Positions 29,805 through 45,339 of a stretch of 64,000 bases of DNA are shown in pieces. A program made the position numbers and the translations under genes. Source of the stretch: Embiotoca jacksoni (taxonomy: Eukaryota; Chordata; Actinopteri; Embiotocidae). The notes under the pieces are model-generated. The model was not told the origin of the DNA. It did no database searches and saw nothing but the letters and a program-made list of their open reading frames with translations. Positions within the stretch are counted from its first letter, which is position 1; each line of letters starts with the position of its first letter. Where the stretch lies: assembly GCA_022577435.1 (NCBI GenBank), contig JAKOON010000032.1, positions 1,837,501 through 1,901,500 of the forward strand, given 5' to 3'.

Positions 29805-31358
29805 GAGAGCCTGATTAATAAGTGTGTCTCTCCCTTGTTTCCGGAAAGTGTTAGAACAGGAAAGGCCATCTGAAAGGCACTTCAACCCAAATTATGTAGA
29901 TTTAAAAACAGCTTTGGACACATGAGGCAGCAGGAGGTGGATGGGGGGGTTGTGGGGTTGCACTCTATTCATCAATATTTATGAGGAGACACTTTAAACA
30001 TATCATCTCATGGGTCACCACATGGGGAGAACCAGCCAATCAACTTATCTGCAAAACACTCACTCAATGACTTCTTCAAGACTGAACGTTTGCTGAAGTT
30101 CGAGGTCGGTCACGCTGTCGTTTTCATGGCAACGTTTTGAGGGAGAACCAAAAATCTCCATTTATTTAATTTCATTGGATCACAGTGAACTTTGAATTTC
30201 CTTTGTTATGATATAAACAGCTTCGCAAAAGCAGAATGAGCTACAGACGGTGATGATACTTGAATAATTTGTACAAATATATATTTTCCATAAGCTGTGT
30301 GGACTGACTGTCCTACCAGCGACCAAGCTCTTTGTTAGCATGCTTGCTGGCGTGGACGAATTATTTCCCTTAATAATGCTTTACTAAATAAAATGATGTG
30401 AAACAAAAAACACCACACGGAATAAATGGTTCATCATACAAAACAGAAAGTAGGTGAAAGAGTCACTTTGGCTGACCGGTACTGACATGTCCTGGAGTTA
30501 ACCCACAAACTGTAACAAACCAGCGCTCAAAGTAGTCCCAAGTGATGAAGAAGCTTCTCGAAGCACATACTTTTCGAAGGCTGACCTTCGTGTGTCACTT
30601 TTTGGTGAGACCAAGTCTTAACACTTCAGTAGGCATCAAACAAACCAGACTGTTGGACAAGTCGAAACACAACATACTGGTTTCTGAAAGTCTTAACACG
30701 AAGTCAGGGCAGAACCCGAGCTGGATGAGAGGATGAGCAGAAACCAAATGTGAGAAAGCGGATAAAGAAAAAACCTTTTGAACAATTTCGCCTTTGAGGT
30801 ATTTATACAGTTGCACTCTGACTAACTTAAAAAAAAAAAGTTCAAAAAGTGGATATAAAAAGAGCCTCAGAGAAAATCCTGCATACTTTCACACACCTGG
30901 CTAAACAAAAACGCCTGTCGAGGGGTAGGTTTCAGAAAGTAGCCTTGATTCTGACTTTGGAAAAGAGTTTCCCACACTGCTTGACAACCCCACCAGCACT
31001 TAATGTGAAGCGTACGGACACCTTTCCAGTTATGTTCAGTAGCTTTAACTTAGTGAGAAAAGAGCTGAAACAATGACCTGGTAACTGATCAGTCCAGCTC
31101 CAAGGTATTACAGCTCCCTGGATTAGCACACAGTGCAGAGTCACATTAAAGATGACATGAAACAGCGGTCAGATACCGAGCGCAGGACCTCTTTGGTGTA
31201 CCAACAGATGAAGAGCAGCGTTACTGGGGGTCCGAAGTCAAACACCAGTGGCTGTTGAGCGCGTAATTACATGCAGCAGCATTTAATTTCTAATTCCCTC
31301 CATTGGTCCACTCGTGTTTCTAGCTTTCTCGCCACATCAAGGTCACTGTCATGAAAGA

Positions 31359-31423
<65 letters not shown>

Positions 31424-31626
31424 GGGACAAGGGAGGAAGAGCGAGTGAAAGACTCTTCACAACAATGTGTGTCGTGGGCTGAATACAGAGCATTGGACAA
31501 AACAAAAGCATGAGCAACAGCCAGCTGGCTTGGTACCACTTGGCACGGGACAGGCCCGCTTGTCCTTGGCATGACAATGAAACGCGCGCACATACACACA
31601 CACACACACATACATACATACGTGAA

Positions 31627-31679
<53 letters not shown>

Positions 31680-34540
31680 TCTCCGTCTCTTCTCGGGTAT
31701 AAAGAAAAGTGGAGCTATAGAGAGGCGCGACAATTAAAACGAGTTGTGTTCATCAGATCCCAGTAAAAAGAAGCAGCGCCGGGCTACAAAACAGAAACAT
31801 AACAGGATCCTCGTTTCATCTTGGAGTGAGGGAAGAGTGGGATAAGACACACAGAGGAACTTGAACGACACTCAGCTGGCGCCTGTGGAGGGAGCTGGAC
31901 CGATATTTGGGATGGGCTTTTTACCTCGAGTGTAGTGCCGGGTAGTATCAGTATCAGTATCAGTTGTGTTTCAGCTCAGAAAACTGATGTGAACTAGTGA
32001 GTCGAAGTCTGCGAAGTTCTCACTTCTTGAAGGACAAACAGCGTTCAATAAAAAACACTTTCTATTAGTGTGATCCATTATCGGACAGATCTTTGTTGCA
32101 TGGTTTCTGATAAAAAAAAAAAAAAATGGGTTAACTAATGACAGACGCGTGTTACTTTCACTTTCTACGACTTCCCACAACTCAAGCAGCTTTAGTTTTA
32201 CACATCCTACAGCAGATCTCCAACCTGCCACCTGCTGAGAAGCCGATAAAGCAACGTCAGGGTCATCGATCCCGAGCAAAACAATATTCTGTGTGATGAT
32301 GACCACACATCAGAAGCCAAACGTCCATAAGGAGGAACGGACAATTAGCTCGACTGCAGTCTTGTCTTAGAAGTCTGAGAGGCTGAACCAGGTCCGAGCA
32401 CCAGATACAGTTGTGCAGTTGAAGAAAATGTTTGGCTTTGCATGAAATAAATTCCCTCAAGACTTTTAATTTGGTATTTTTCCTCTGCGTAAAAGACAGT
32501 ATTAAATGGCAAGCCCAAAACCACACTCAAGTGTAAAAGATCACACAACCATGAGCCACATACTCGAAATCTGTCACAAATCAAAAGGGTAAACATTTTA
32601 GACCGTCTCTCTCCCGAAAACCAATTATGCAGTCGTTCACACGAGGAGTGAAAGAAATGAAAAAAAAAAAAAAAAAAGAAGGAAGGCTTTGATTATTCAT
32701 CAAAAAACATGACACAAATGGTGATGAGGTTACTGGAACTTTTACTACACGTTTCAAAACTGACCAAGGATCAATAAGGAATCCAAACAAACAGGCTCCG
32801 TTGTTTCATCTGTACTAAAGCAACTCAGAGAAACATCTTTAGATATTCAGTAGATGCTGCCAGTTGTCTTCGTGAACGTCATCTGAGCACAAAAGTAGCC
32901 TAAAGCATGGAGTATTACACATTTATGTTTCACAATAGTTTCCCGGAAGGAATATAGCGAGTTAATCAAAGCATCAATTATCCCCTAAAATATGAGGTAT
33001 TTCTTCCTTCCAGAAGCTCCTACAGAATGAGCCGGAGGGAGTTTTAACCATACCTCTCATACCAGAACCATGTTCTCTGATAGACTGAGTGCAATCAGCC
33101 CAGATGGTACAAAGTACATAAAAAACCATGCTGTCCGCCCTGTTTTTCACTCTAAATCAGGGGTGTCAAACTCATTTTAGTTAAGGGGCCACATACTGCC
33201 CACTTTGATCTCAAGTGGGCCAGACCAGTAAAATCATAGCATAATAACGCATACATAACGACAATATTTCTCTATGTTTAAATCATTGGTGAAGGTTTTT
33301 GGATGATAAACCCTACTTTAAGGTCTTTCTACAATAAACTAGAAACATAAAGACCAAAAACTCAGACATCAGCCCACTGTTTATCTGCCTGGGCTCTCCT
33401 CTGCAGATTCCCTAGCAGCGAGCGCTGCTGCCTCCGGAGCAGACATCACATTTACGCTGTTTTTGAAGCAATTACTGGATCGATTAAAAAAAAATTACAA
33501 AACGTTTGTACTCATAAACCTCCATATTCTCATAAAAAATGCACTTTATGTCTTTCTGTAATTTTCACACTTAGCAAAGTCATCCAGCGGGCCGAGCTGG
33601 ACCCCCTGGCGGGCCGTATGTTTGACACCCCTGCTCTAAATACTGTTATCATCGATATGGTTCCACCGTAGATGTACACGAGTCACTGTGTGTAGAACAG
33701 CTTCGTCCTTGTCCCAGTGACTCAGATGTCATTCAGAGAACGGATCTCCTAATCAGCATGCTCGGTATGTCTTTGATGGACTCATTCAAAGTCGTAATGC
33801 TGACACAAACGTTCCTTTACATATCGAGGTCCACAGCTGTTGTCTTTTTTTTTTTTTTTTGCAGCAACTTGCATTGATAATTAAAACCTGAGTCACAAAG
33901 AGAGGATTGGACAAGCCTGGCCACACACTACCTGCCATTGTGAAACCTGGGCTATAGCTTAAAGCTAAATGTAGCAGCCTGAATCCCAGACGCCCCACCT
34001 CTAATTCATATTTGTTGAGACATTACTGCCAGCAGCAGAATAAAGACATGACTAATGGCCCAAGTTAAATCTTCCCATCCAGTTACGACGTGTCAATTGT
34101 AAAGCGTGCGGTGGGGCCGAGCGCTGCTGCAATACTGCTGACGCTAAAAAAAAAAACCTCAGCGAGGACTTGATGAAATGGAGGCGCGCGGCCGGAAAAA
34201 ACGGGCGTAAAAACGGGAGTGCCTCGGGTTTTACTCGTCCTCTGCAGGTTGGGAACGTGTTAAAGATGTAGGAAGAGATGAAACAAGACTACTGTGTGGA
34301 CATGAAGGGAGCGAGTGGAGGCTGGTCTGGAAAGGAGTGAGAGGTACAGAGAGAGGAGGAGGGAGAGAGAGAGAGAGGGGGAGAGGGCCTCCTTACTCAG
34401 CAGGAGCTGTCTGCCAAGGCAGGAGTCAGGCAGGGGGCGAGTGTGTGTTTTGTGTGTTTCCTGTGTATGTGTGTGCAACGTAGGGAGATAGTGGCCACGT
34501 GCCAAATACAATGACCTGCAAAGCTGGCAGGGCACCGGGC

Positions 34541-34621
<81 letters not shown>

Positions 34622-37600
34622 GAATGTGATGTACACTTGCATTCCTGGGACGCATGCTGCCAGTGATAGGAGGCCATAGAGTATGTCTCAGCAGAGGGAG
34701 GAGGGAGGAGGGAGGGGGGCGGTTAAAAGGGGAAAAGCACTGTTGTAGCGAGGAAGAACAAATCAGAGAGTGAACTGGGAGACAGCCTGAGCAGCATTGT
34801 TTATTCCAGACCTGTTTCTTTTACAACATCACAGACACAACCAACCACGAGCACCGTCGCCTGCACACGTTTACATACATATCGCTTCACAGCAGATGTA
34901 TTCAATCCTTCCACTGCCTTGTTTCCATAACTTCCTGCTTGACCCACAGCTGATTGGTTAAATCAGGAGTGTCCTGCCGCTCCTGATTGGTTGAACACCT
35001 CGTGTAGCCGGTCCGGTGTGGGTAGAGACGGGAGAGGCACTACCTTGTGTATATCATAAACAGATGAGTTCAAACCAAAGCCAGTGAGATGATGTGCTCA
35101 CGGTCCTGGGACTCTGCAGAGGCAACATGTTTACACTTTAACTTCTGACCTGAACATGGACAGCAGATAACTACAATTGTGTCAGCAAGGCAAAAATCAC
35201 AATATGTGGAGTTAAAGCTAAACAGGACGTTGGTGAGTGTGTTACTGTAAGCACTGGGGGAAAAAAAACAGTAAATATTGTGATACCAGGCCGAGTATTA
35301 ATATTGTACACGTGCTCTTCGAAGGGACAAAATATATCACAATGGCTCCTTTAAATCTCGACTTTATTGCAGTGAATTGAAGCAATAAAAGCTGCAGGTT
35401 TCTATAATATTTTTCTCCACTGTAAATCTCTGATTCACATTTTTTCTTCAGCCATGGGTGATTGGGTGTTTTTCATAACTGAACCTTGGGAGTCATAATT
35501 AACTTCTGGCTCTGTTTAATGGACAGACTCTTTTTTTTTTTAACTAAGAAACTGCCAAACACCGAGGTATCACTGAGGAGCTCGACTGTCAGTCACTGCA
35601 ATTCTGTTTTAAGCGAATTAATATGTGGATATTAAATTGAGTTATAGGAGGTTCATTACTGAAACATGTTGCTAGAAGCCAGCACTAGATAGATACATAA
35701 ATTGAATACTGGTATCATAATCTAGCTTGTAGGATTTCACTATAGCTTTAACTTCCTGCCTCTAAAGCGGGAGGGGGGGGGGCAACTTTTTGGCTCAGGG
35801 GCCACATTGAAGTCTGTGCATCGAAGTCTGGTGTTAGTTTTGTCGTGGCGATTCTCAGAACAGATCTGAGGTGTTCATCACTCAACTGGGATCAAAATCA
35901 GAGAACCGATAGCAGGACTCTCCGTGCAGGTCATCCAGTGATTTCCTGTATGTCTTCATGTCCAGGACGTCTTTCAGCGTAGCCAGCGTGGGGAAATGAG
36001 CGAATGACTTGTTTGACATTTGCTTTGAGAATAAAGCTAGCTTGGTTTTGAAGGCTCTGACGTTTGTGTACATTTCATGGACAAACTGGTCTTTCCCTTG
36101 TAGCTTCACGTTCAGCTCATTCATGTGTGTCAGTATGTCCTCAGCAAAAGATAAATCACAAAGACGATCTGTGTCACTCAGCTCAGGAAAACCGTCAGCT
36201 TTCTCAAGTAGCTCCAAAAATGAGATAATCTCCCGTTTGAGCTCCAACACTCGTTGACGTACTTTCCTCAAACTTAACCAGCGGACGTTGGAGTGTTGAA
36301 GCAAGTCCTGGTGATCAGAGTCAGTTTCTTCAAGAAACTTAATAACCTGACGACGGTGAAGTCCCCTCGCTCCAATAAAGTTCACCACTTCTACAACTGG
36401 CTTCACTACGTGGTCGAGCTGCAGGACGGATTTACACAGTGTAAGAAAATGTCCTCCTGCTCAGGGTTGTCCTCTTTCACCCTCTCCTGGATTCTTTTGA
36501 GCAACCCGACGTTTTTTCCAGTCAAATGTGGCGATCCGTCTGTGGTAACGTTGGTAAGGTAGCTGGAGCCTCTCGATGACCCCCGACACGACGAGTCCTC
36601 TCCCCGCGTTTTCCCCTTCAGGGATTCCACGGCCAAAAACTCCTGTTATCTCAAAATTGTCGTTAATCCCTCTGATAAAAATTAAAAGCTGAGCGGTGTC
36701 CTTTATGTCGTTACTTTCGTCCAGTGCCAAGAAATATCATGTAAATGACTCCGCTTTTTTGTTTATTGCTAGCCAAGTCTTCGTCAATCAGCTCAACACG
36801 GCGAGTCACCGTCCTGCGTGATGAGCTCATGTTTTCTAATTTGTTCTTGCTCTCAGGACACCAGACACCTGCTGTTTCTACCAGCACTCTTTGAGAAACT
36901 CCCCTTCGGAGAAAGGCTTGCTGGTCTTTGCTCTTTTAAATGCCAGCAAATAGCTTGCCTTCGTGCTTGATTCTTGGATGGCAGTTTGTCAGATAAAGGT
37001 GTTTTGCTGATCCTGCAAACGATCTGCCGACCTCCGAGCGGTCGCCGTCCGTTCCTGCGTTGACTGGTTGTTAGCGCAATTAGCATGCTTAGTGGAAAAG
37101 TGACGGCTGATGTTGTATTCCTTTAAAACCGCAACGGTTTCTTGGCAAAAAAGACACACAGCCTTCAAAAAGTATTTAGTCGTCCGTTCCTTATTAAACA
37201 CTCGGCGCTCGCTGTCGACTTTTCTTTTCTTTGGCCCGTTCATTGTTACAGATGTGTTCAGAGCAGCAGCAGAGTAACAACATAGAGCAGCCCGGCCTCC
37301 GCAAAATCGAGTCAATGTGTCACTGCGCCTGATGCGCCACCTGGTGGACCGCCAGGTATTACAGGACAAGGTCAAATGAATGCAGTCATAATTATGATAT
37401 GATTTGATTTGGGCAATTCTGTACCAATCTTCGGCGGGCCGGATTAAAAAGACCAACGGGCCTGATGTGGCCCGCGGGCCGTAGTTTGCCCACCCCTGCT
37501 CTAAAGGCTGCGTTACAATTAAATAACAGTTTTCTGAGCTACTTTTTACTGAGCTGCTCTTGCATAATTATAGTAAATATAATTTCCAGGTTGCCACTGG

Positions 37601-38574
37601 CTACAATTTAGAGAAATTGGCAATCAATTCTTGGAATTTGATCTCCACTGATTGCAACCACATTTGAACACATAACAAATATGGACTGCAAACAGCAAAG
37701 ACTGCACTGCAAAATAAATCGTTTCATTTTGGTATTTGCTGCATCAGGGATTTTTGAATATTTGCTGTTAAAGATGTAACTGGAAACAGACAAAGCTGCA
37801 CCTGCACTGGTGCGTTTACTCGTGTATGAAAAGTTGTACTCGTCTGTATGAAAATCAATGATTCAAGTGACAGAGAACCAGAAGAACCTGAACGGAAGAC
37901 AAAAAGGACATTTGTGAAAGTCTTGGGAGACCAAATATCCTGGAATCTTTGAGCTTGACTACGAACTAAAGCGTGTCCAACATACATCTGGATAAGCGAC
38001 GGATGAAGTTTAAATGCTCAAGGTAGAATATCCTCCATAAACACGGAGCCAGACAAACAAGTAACACGAGCAGGCAGCTTAACAACAGTGAGGCGGAGGC
38101 TGCAGGAGCACATTGACCCGTCGAAGGACCAATGAGCACCACCGTATGCAAGATTAATGCCACCATCGGTGTATATTTACACAACCTTTCCACACCACTG
38201 TATTCTAAGAAATGAGGGAACCTTTCTGTCATTTCATTATATTTTTAATAAAGCTTTTAAACATTATGACACATTTCCACTATTAAGCTGCTTAATGATT
38301 ATTCAACAAATGAGATTTTACTGTCTTCCAACCGACTAAAAATGGCAAGCTGATGCCTGGTTGCCAGTCTAGCAACTACTTTTACAAGTTAGCATCAAGC
38401 CGTGTGTGGTTATCATATCCATAAGACATTAATTATTGTCCGCAGGGTGTTAAATTTGAATCTGGTCAAAATCACTGTGATATTTGGCTTTGTTGGCACA
38501 ACCCTGCTGGAGGCCAGAAGAATATACAGAGAAGTGGATGAATGGACACAAACCAGAAGAAGCTAGAGAATGTG

Positions 38575-38663
<89 letters not shown>

Positions 38664-38811
38664 CGTGCGTGTGTGTGCGTGCGCGTTACTGATTTTCTTA
38701 GTTGCAAGAGGCACTGGTCCCATCTGGCAAGGCCACAAACACACACCCACGCAATCACAAAGTCACACATTCATACACATTCATACACATTCATACACAT
38801 TCACACACACA

Positions 38812-38847
<36 letters not shown>

Positions 38848-40179
38848 TTGTCTGCAGGAGGGAAGGGGGTTAAAGGGTCCCCCTCCCTCCCTGCTGACTC
38901 CTGGATGCTTGGAGCACTAATCCTGTTATCTCCGTCCCAATAAGAAATAAATTAATGAATAGAGCTTGGAAAGACGGTGCAGAGTGCTCGGCGACGGCCG
39001 GCATGGAGGCCAGTGAGCTCATAGGTCGCTGCCTGCTCTCGCTTAAATTAGCCGGAAACACTGGGAGGATTCTCCCAGTTTTCTCTCCTCTTTTCAAACA
39101 GAAATGAAACCACGTAAAAGGTGAAACGGAAACAGGATGGAAAGCTTCATTTGGCAGTGACAAACTAGAAACACTGTTATAGCACTCCCTGGATAAAAGC
39201 CTCTGCAAAATGCTAAATGTAATGTAGGGGGAAGCGAAGGGTAAATCTGTGATCAGACCCATTTTCCCCACAGGGGCCATTAAAGTTTCATCTTTTCAGA
39301 CTCCCAGTGGGTATTATGGAAAGCCTGTAGAAAAGCAAACGCCACAGAGAACTAGTGTTTTAGAGCAAAGACTTCTTTGTGTGTATTTTTGTATTCAGTT
39401 CAGCCTTCTGTATTAGTTTCATTCTTGCATCGCTCGTTTAAGATAAACCGTCTGCTTCTAGGATCGGGTTCTGTTTTCTTGTCAATAATTTCACCTGATG
39501 AACCCAGCAAATACCTGATGTAACTCATATTTTGCTCTTTTACGGTTGGGTTCAGACCAACTTCAGCACTGTGCCAAAAATCACAGACTACAGTTTGACT
39601 GGGACTGTTGTTTTGTTGTCACAGACTTTGAGAGAAAATGTCATCAGCGAAAGAAGTTGATCCTGAACCCCATCCCGAGTAAGTTTCACCTCCTCGCCAT
39701 CACTTTGGAGCCATAAACCCACAAAATCACAGCCCTGTTCGCTGTTTTACTGGAGCGCTGGATAAAGTCTTCTTTACCATCTTTTTGTTTGCACCTCAAG
39801 GCCTTATTTGAGTGCTTTGTCCTTTTAAACTGGCAAAAGAAGAATTAAGTTTATAGTCAATGTCCAAAACATACCAGACAGTAGTTTTACTGGACACAAT
39901 ATACAGATACGATAAAAAAAAGAAGAAAAAAAACCCAGAAGAAGAGTGCACTGAGGAAGACTGAGGCTCGTCAATCAAATACAGGAGTGCTGGACCGGCC
40001 TGAGCAAACACCCTTCAGGACTTTCAGGCATATTAACTGTTAAATGAGAAGAATCAAAGAGAGTGAAAAGAAGATGAGGACAGTGAGAGGAAGCCCTTGG
40101 CTAGCACTACAGATATTAAAAGAAGGATTTGATGATGGGGAGGATTTTTTTCTTCTCTTGTACAATCATCAAAGGGGAG

Positions 40180-40263
<84 letters not shown>

Positions 40264-41974
40264 TGACGGACTAGATTTCGGTGTGTGTTGTTCGTGCACA
40301 GCTGCAGTTGCACACAAAGCTCTGAACCGGCACCCGTATGAATGAAAATACCTTTGCTTTGACACAAAAGCAGCCTGGTCTCACTTTAAACCCACAGGGA
40401 CAAAACGTGTCTGATCTGGGGTGAGAAAACATACTTTGTGTTGTTGTTGTGCGTGTCTGCGGCTCTGATATCTTCTGATGTATTCTTTATAGCAAAATAA
40501 ATCCCACTGACTTGTGTTGCTATAATAGGACGTCAATGTGGTGATCATTAGCTTGGAATGAAATAACACACGATGCAGTGGCACAAGATGGACCACAAAG
40601 ACCAGCTCTAAGTTTTCATCCTCAGGCAGAGGCAGGTTCAGTGTGTGTGTGTGAGATCTTATAGTTGCTTTCTCGTGTCATGAACACTCCCCTCTCTTTG
40701 ACAAAGGAAGAGGTCCTTTCAGTCTGAGGACCTGAGGGAGTAGAGCCAGACGAACAGGGGAACTCCCCCTTAAGTTAGCAGACAGCCATGACAATCCTGG
40801 AGGGACAGACCAAGACAGAAAGGGGCCAAAAGGAAGGTAAGACTAAATGTGTCCATGACACTACATTTATCATTGTGAAGGAAAGATGCGCTTTCATCAA
40901 GTTCAGAATTTGATTTTTAACAGTAAAGTAGATTTTCTAGTTTTGCACACACGTAAAAACTCATGACCGTTTGGAGCCACATTCCCCCAACAAAACATGT
41001 TTCACAGGGTCCACTTGCTGTGATGCTACTGGTGGACATAAACACCACTTTTCCTATTACACTCCAAAACCCACACAAAGTACAGCAGTGGTGCAAAAGA
41101 CCAATATTCACCATTTGTTTAGCTCCGTTTTGGTCTCTGTCGACATCTAGCTCTTTAGTAGCTAAATGTGCACTGGCTGCTGGCTAATTGTAAAACTGAA
41201 ACAATAATTTATGACCATTTTGTTGACTACTTTCCAAAACATTCTTTGGCCTACAAAATAAAGAAGCCCAGTGTATGAAGCCTCTGCTCCTCACGCCAGC
41301 CTTTGGTCTTTAGCCCGTATGGCCAGAAGGGCTGCACCTCTGGATTTCAAAAGATTGTACATCATTTATGGGATTCATCTCTGTATCTCGTTGCTATGGG
41401 AAATGTAGCTCCCTGTAATAATAAACTAAAAGGTTTTCACTGAGTGCCAGCAGCATTTAGATCTGGACCTGGCAGGCTGAAGTGTGGCCTGCCCCTGGCT
41501 TTTGGAAAAATGACTCTTTCCTGGCTTTGTGGTATTTGATATCAAAAGCATTCTTCAGCCTTCTGCTCACCAGTCAGCTGTGGTTGTGCTGTCGTTTATT
41601 GAGGCTGCTGAATCAGTCACCTGGCAACACAGTGAAAACGAGGGCCTGGTTTCACCTCAGAGATTCAATACGCCGAGTCAGACTACCAAAGGTTCTCCTG
41701 ACTAGCATGCATAGAAACCCCATTTTAGCCCGCCCCAGTGAGTCGCTTCCATATTTATTTGTTGATTCATACAATGCTTTAGGCAACAGTAAAACCTCGA
41801 CGAGACGAGCCGCGCACTGGAACAGCCGAAGCTTTTGGACCTTTTGACCTGAATTAGTTTCATTTAAGCTTAAATGGAAAGGTGGAGAGATGGAGGTTGA
41901 AAAAAAATAATGAAAAGAGCAGGAGCTGGACAACTGAGGAGGTTCTGATCATAGTGTTTAGGTTTTTACACCAT

Positions 41975-42028
<54 letters not shown>

Positions 42029-42192
42029 AAGTGCCTCCAGCCCTCAGTAACCACTGGCTTCCAATGAAATGGTCTTTGTAAGTTAAAAGGTGTGCCAAGC
42101 TAGGCTATAGACCCCTGCAACAAAAGCAGTGTTTAAATAGCATGGGAACCCCCGAAGGGTTCTCGGCCTGGGTCACTTGGTGTGTGTGCACA

Positions 42193-42226
<34 letters not shown>

Positions 42227-42227
42227 A

Positions 42228-42269
<42 letters not shown>

Positions 42270-45200
42270 GAACGCTGTCCGTTCAGTGTGCACGAGTACA
42301 ACATGAGGCTGAATGTGCATGCGGTGTCCTGGGTGTAGGAGCTGATATGTAGATTGCATGTCGACCGCATGGGAAGCTGCTAATAGTCATGCATGTGAAC
42401 AGACATCTGTTACTGCTGTTATCTGTCTCATGACCCCGAAACCTGAGGGAATGCCTGCTCTGCTGCACCCTGAACAGCTACTGCACATGTTTGTGAAAGA
42501 TGACTGAGAATATATATCTGCCGCTATGTACACATTATACTCACATTTGTATTTTATTTTTGTAAACTGCAGATGCTCTTTTCCGTTCTGCATTAAAGCG
42601 GCACTACATGTTATATTGTCATAATTGATCAAGTGACTAAATGTAACGCGTAATGCAACGCAGCAAAACGCCTCTTTTTGACTCTTTGTTTTTGGTTTTT
42701 GGCCCCAAGCTTTTGTGTTTGGATTCAGCCTCAGCAGACAGACAGAACAATCCTGTAAAACTAAATGTACTCTGAACTATTACAGCACCAAAGAAAGTCA
42801 GCAACCAGCTTGTGAACAAAGTGGAGCATTTTAACAGCTAAATTGCCAGATGTTTTCCTTGGGAGTTGGTAGACTCAAATTGATCAAAAAGAGGAAAGAA
42901 TCGTGTATTTACATGAATCATGTGGCCAAAGCACAACTCCAAATGAATGCTTTTTTAGTATGAACTGCACTTTTTTTGCAAAACTGGTGCAAAATTGTAG
43001 TCTATAAATCACAACATCAATGGCAGCTATTTTATTTGGTATTCCAAGAAACATTTCATGAAGACTCAGTAACTATCCTCAACAATACAGAAACCTTTTA
43101 AGTGGGAATAAAAAAACAAAAAATGAAAAGAATCACATAAAAATAGCATAATTGTAAGCAAAAAAAAAAGAGGAAAAGAAACAACCTTCAGATCCAAAAG
43201 GAAAAACAGCGGGTCTTAAATTTGATTTAATTACTACTTTCACCAAAAGCCCATCAACTACAGATCAGCCAGGTCAGGTTGGTGAAACTCAATCTGCATA
43301 GTTTTAACCGCAGAAAAAAGAAAGCTTTGAGCTGAAAACAGCCTGTGATCAGCTGCTGGGTGGAGGAAGCCTCTGTGCCTGCAGTTAACTCAGTCATCCC
43401 ACTCAGAAAGTTTAATATATCTGTGAGAACAAAGACTCATTGTCAAACTTACTCCAACATCTTATCTCAATTTTAAATCCAACTAATATGACGCAAAGAG
43501 TATAATAAATAATCCAGTTTGGAAGATCTCCTGCCATAATGGGAAAGCTATATCCCTGCTGCCTCCTTTGTGTCCTGGACAGAGGCAGTAGAAGAAATGA
43601 GGGAGGGACAACGCAGAGGACAAAGAGGCCAAGTTAGGGCTCAGTAGCAGTTCTGACGAAGCGAGAGGAGACGGAGACTCCAATCAGAGAGAATTATCCT
43701 GACAAACCCTCTTCAATCAGACGGCCATTTCCCCCCCCACTGCTACATCTGTTTGCTTGTCTCGCATCCGTCTTCTCCTTCCTTTCGCTCAAAATGAAGA
43801 GATGAAGGATGATTTAACGTAATAGTTGTGAATACACCCTTGTCAGCGCTTTTTCCCCCCTTAGAGGGAAGGAGAAGAAGTGAGTGACGACTATCGTCCG
43901 TTCTTTGTCACGGGTTTAAAGCAATAATGATATGAGCCGGTGGACCAAACAACATGAGGTAACTTTAGGACAAAAACTATGTAAAGTCTTCAAAGTAAAA
44001 ATAAAGTTTGTATCTTTTAGGCTTTGAGTCTTTACCTCTTTTCTGATGCACTATTTTCCCAGCATCCCCCCTTCAATCAAACTCTGCGGCTGAAGTTTGT
44101 TGAACTGGAGCCCAGTTTGCAACAGAACTTTAGTATAATTTTGACTTAAAATAACATTATGATGACAAATCCTTTTTTCAAGTCCAAAATCTACTTCACA
44201 TGATTACTCAAAATGAATTGGCCAAGTTTAAGGTGTTAAACCTTCTAATTATGTTTGATCCTGGAGCTGCAATAATGAGACAATTGTGTAAGTTTTTAAG
44301 AGAAAGAAAATTAATCAGAAGTTGATATTCAACTAATTATTTAAGTCATTTTTGGCAAATTTATCCTATTCCAGCATGGTAATGTGGGGATTTGGTGCTA
44401 GTAACTAGTTTCTCCTAACGTAAAGGGAATATTTAGTTTTAGGACTGTTGTCCGAACGGATATAAAACATTTCACTATTTTGGGACAAGCTGATTAATTG
44501 AGTTGCATCCCTAGTTGTAAAATCGTTGGTTTCGTGCTTCATTATCAGACCCACGGCACCTGGGAAATGCCACACATGGTTTTATTACATCACACCATTA
44601 ATGTTCTCTAGCTCAACTAACTTTTAGGATTGATTTTTAAATCTTACACTTGACATAAAAGGTGCCATATTGTCTGACCATTCAATAACATGTAGGTTTG
44701 TTGTTGGACAAATTTTAAACAACAAGTGTTAAGAACAGCAAACATGAATGTTTTAATAAGGTGGCTGTAGGCTGCGCTATTATTACACTTTAGCAGAGAA
44801 CATGCAGCAAAATACACATTTGGTTGCATTTAACTGGTATTTATCTTTAATACCAGCAAAGAGAGGACATGTTCTGAGAACCAATCAGAAGACAGGGATG
44901 TTTTACTCCCCACCAATCAGCAGTGTCTGCCGGGAACACTGTTGACGCCTCCAAAGAAGAGGAAGAGCAGAAAACTTGAAAAACATGAAAGTGCTTTTTG
45001 GTGTTAGAAGCAGATGAGATAAGATACCATTTAATTGCTTCTTTCATAAGCACAGCTTTAATCCCATTGTTACAGCGGTGGTGTTTCATCCCACCGATAA
45101 CACACAACACTTTGAACACGTGCACACAGACACACACAAAGTATATATATATATATATATATATATACGCAAAGATTTCCTTTCTGCTGTCGTGGCAGAA

Positions 45201-45304
45201 AAAGTGCTTAGCGTACCACATGCACCCTTTTTTGAGGCAAAATTTTAACTAGGTGAAAATTAGACTTTAAAATCAAAAAAGAAAGCAATACACAGATTGT
45301 GCTT

Positions 45305-45339
<35 letters not shown>

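Larger units (their letters stand above)
18120..33149 (-). other. intron 1, middle part A
   Basis: Non-coding: many CA/TG tracts, a hairpin at 20126-20174, and a possible MITE fragment at about 26150-26370. No host exon found on either strand. Confidence 0.7.
35768..37498 (-). mobile_element. degenerate hAT transposon (BED-finger transposase relic)
   Basis: A 1,731-bp element flanked by the 8-bp duplication CTCTAAAG at 35760-35767 and 37499-37506. Its right end, read on the minus strand, starts CAGGGGTGGGCAAAC and matches a worn left end (GGGGGGCAACTTTT then GGGGCCACA). Internal minus-strand frames encode pieces of a hAT transposase of the GTF2IRD2/ZBED-like type. The copy is shortened and frameshifted, hence non-functional. 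Confidence 0.9.
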
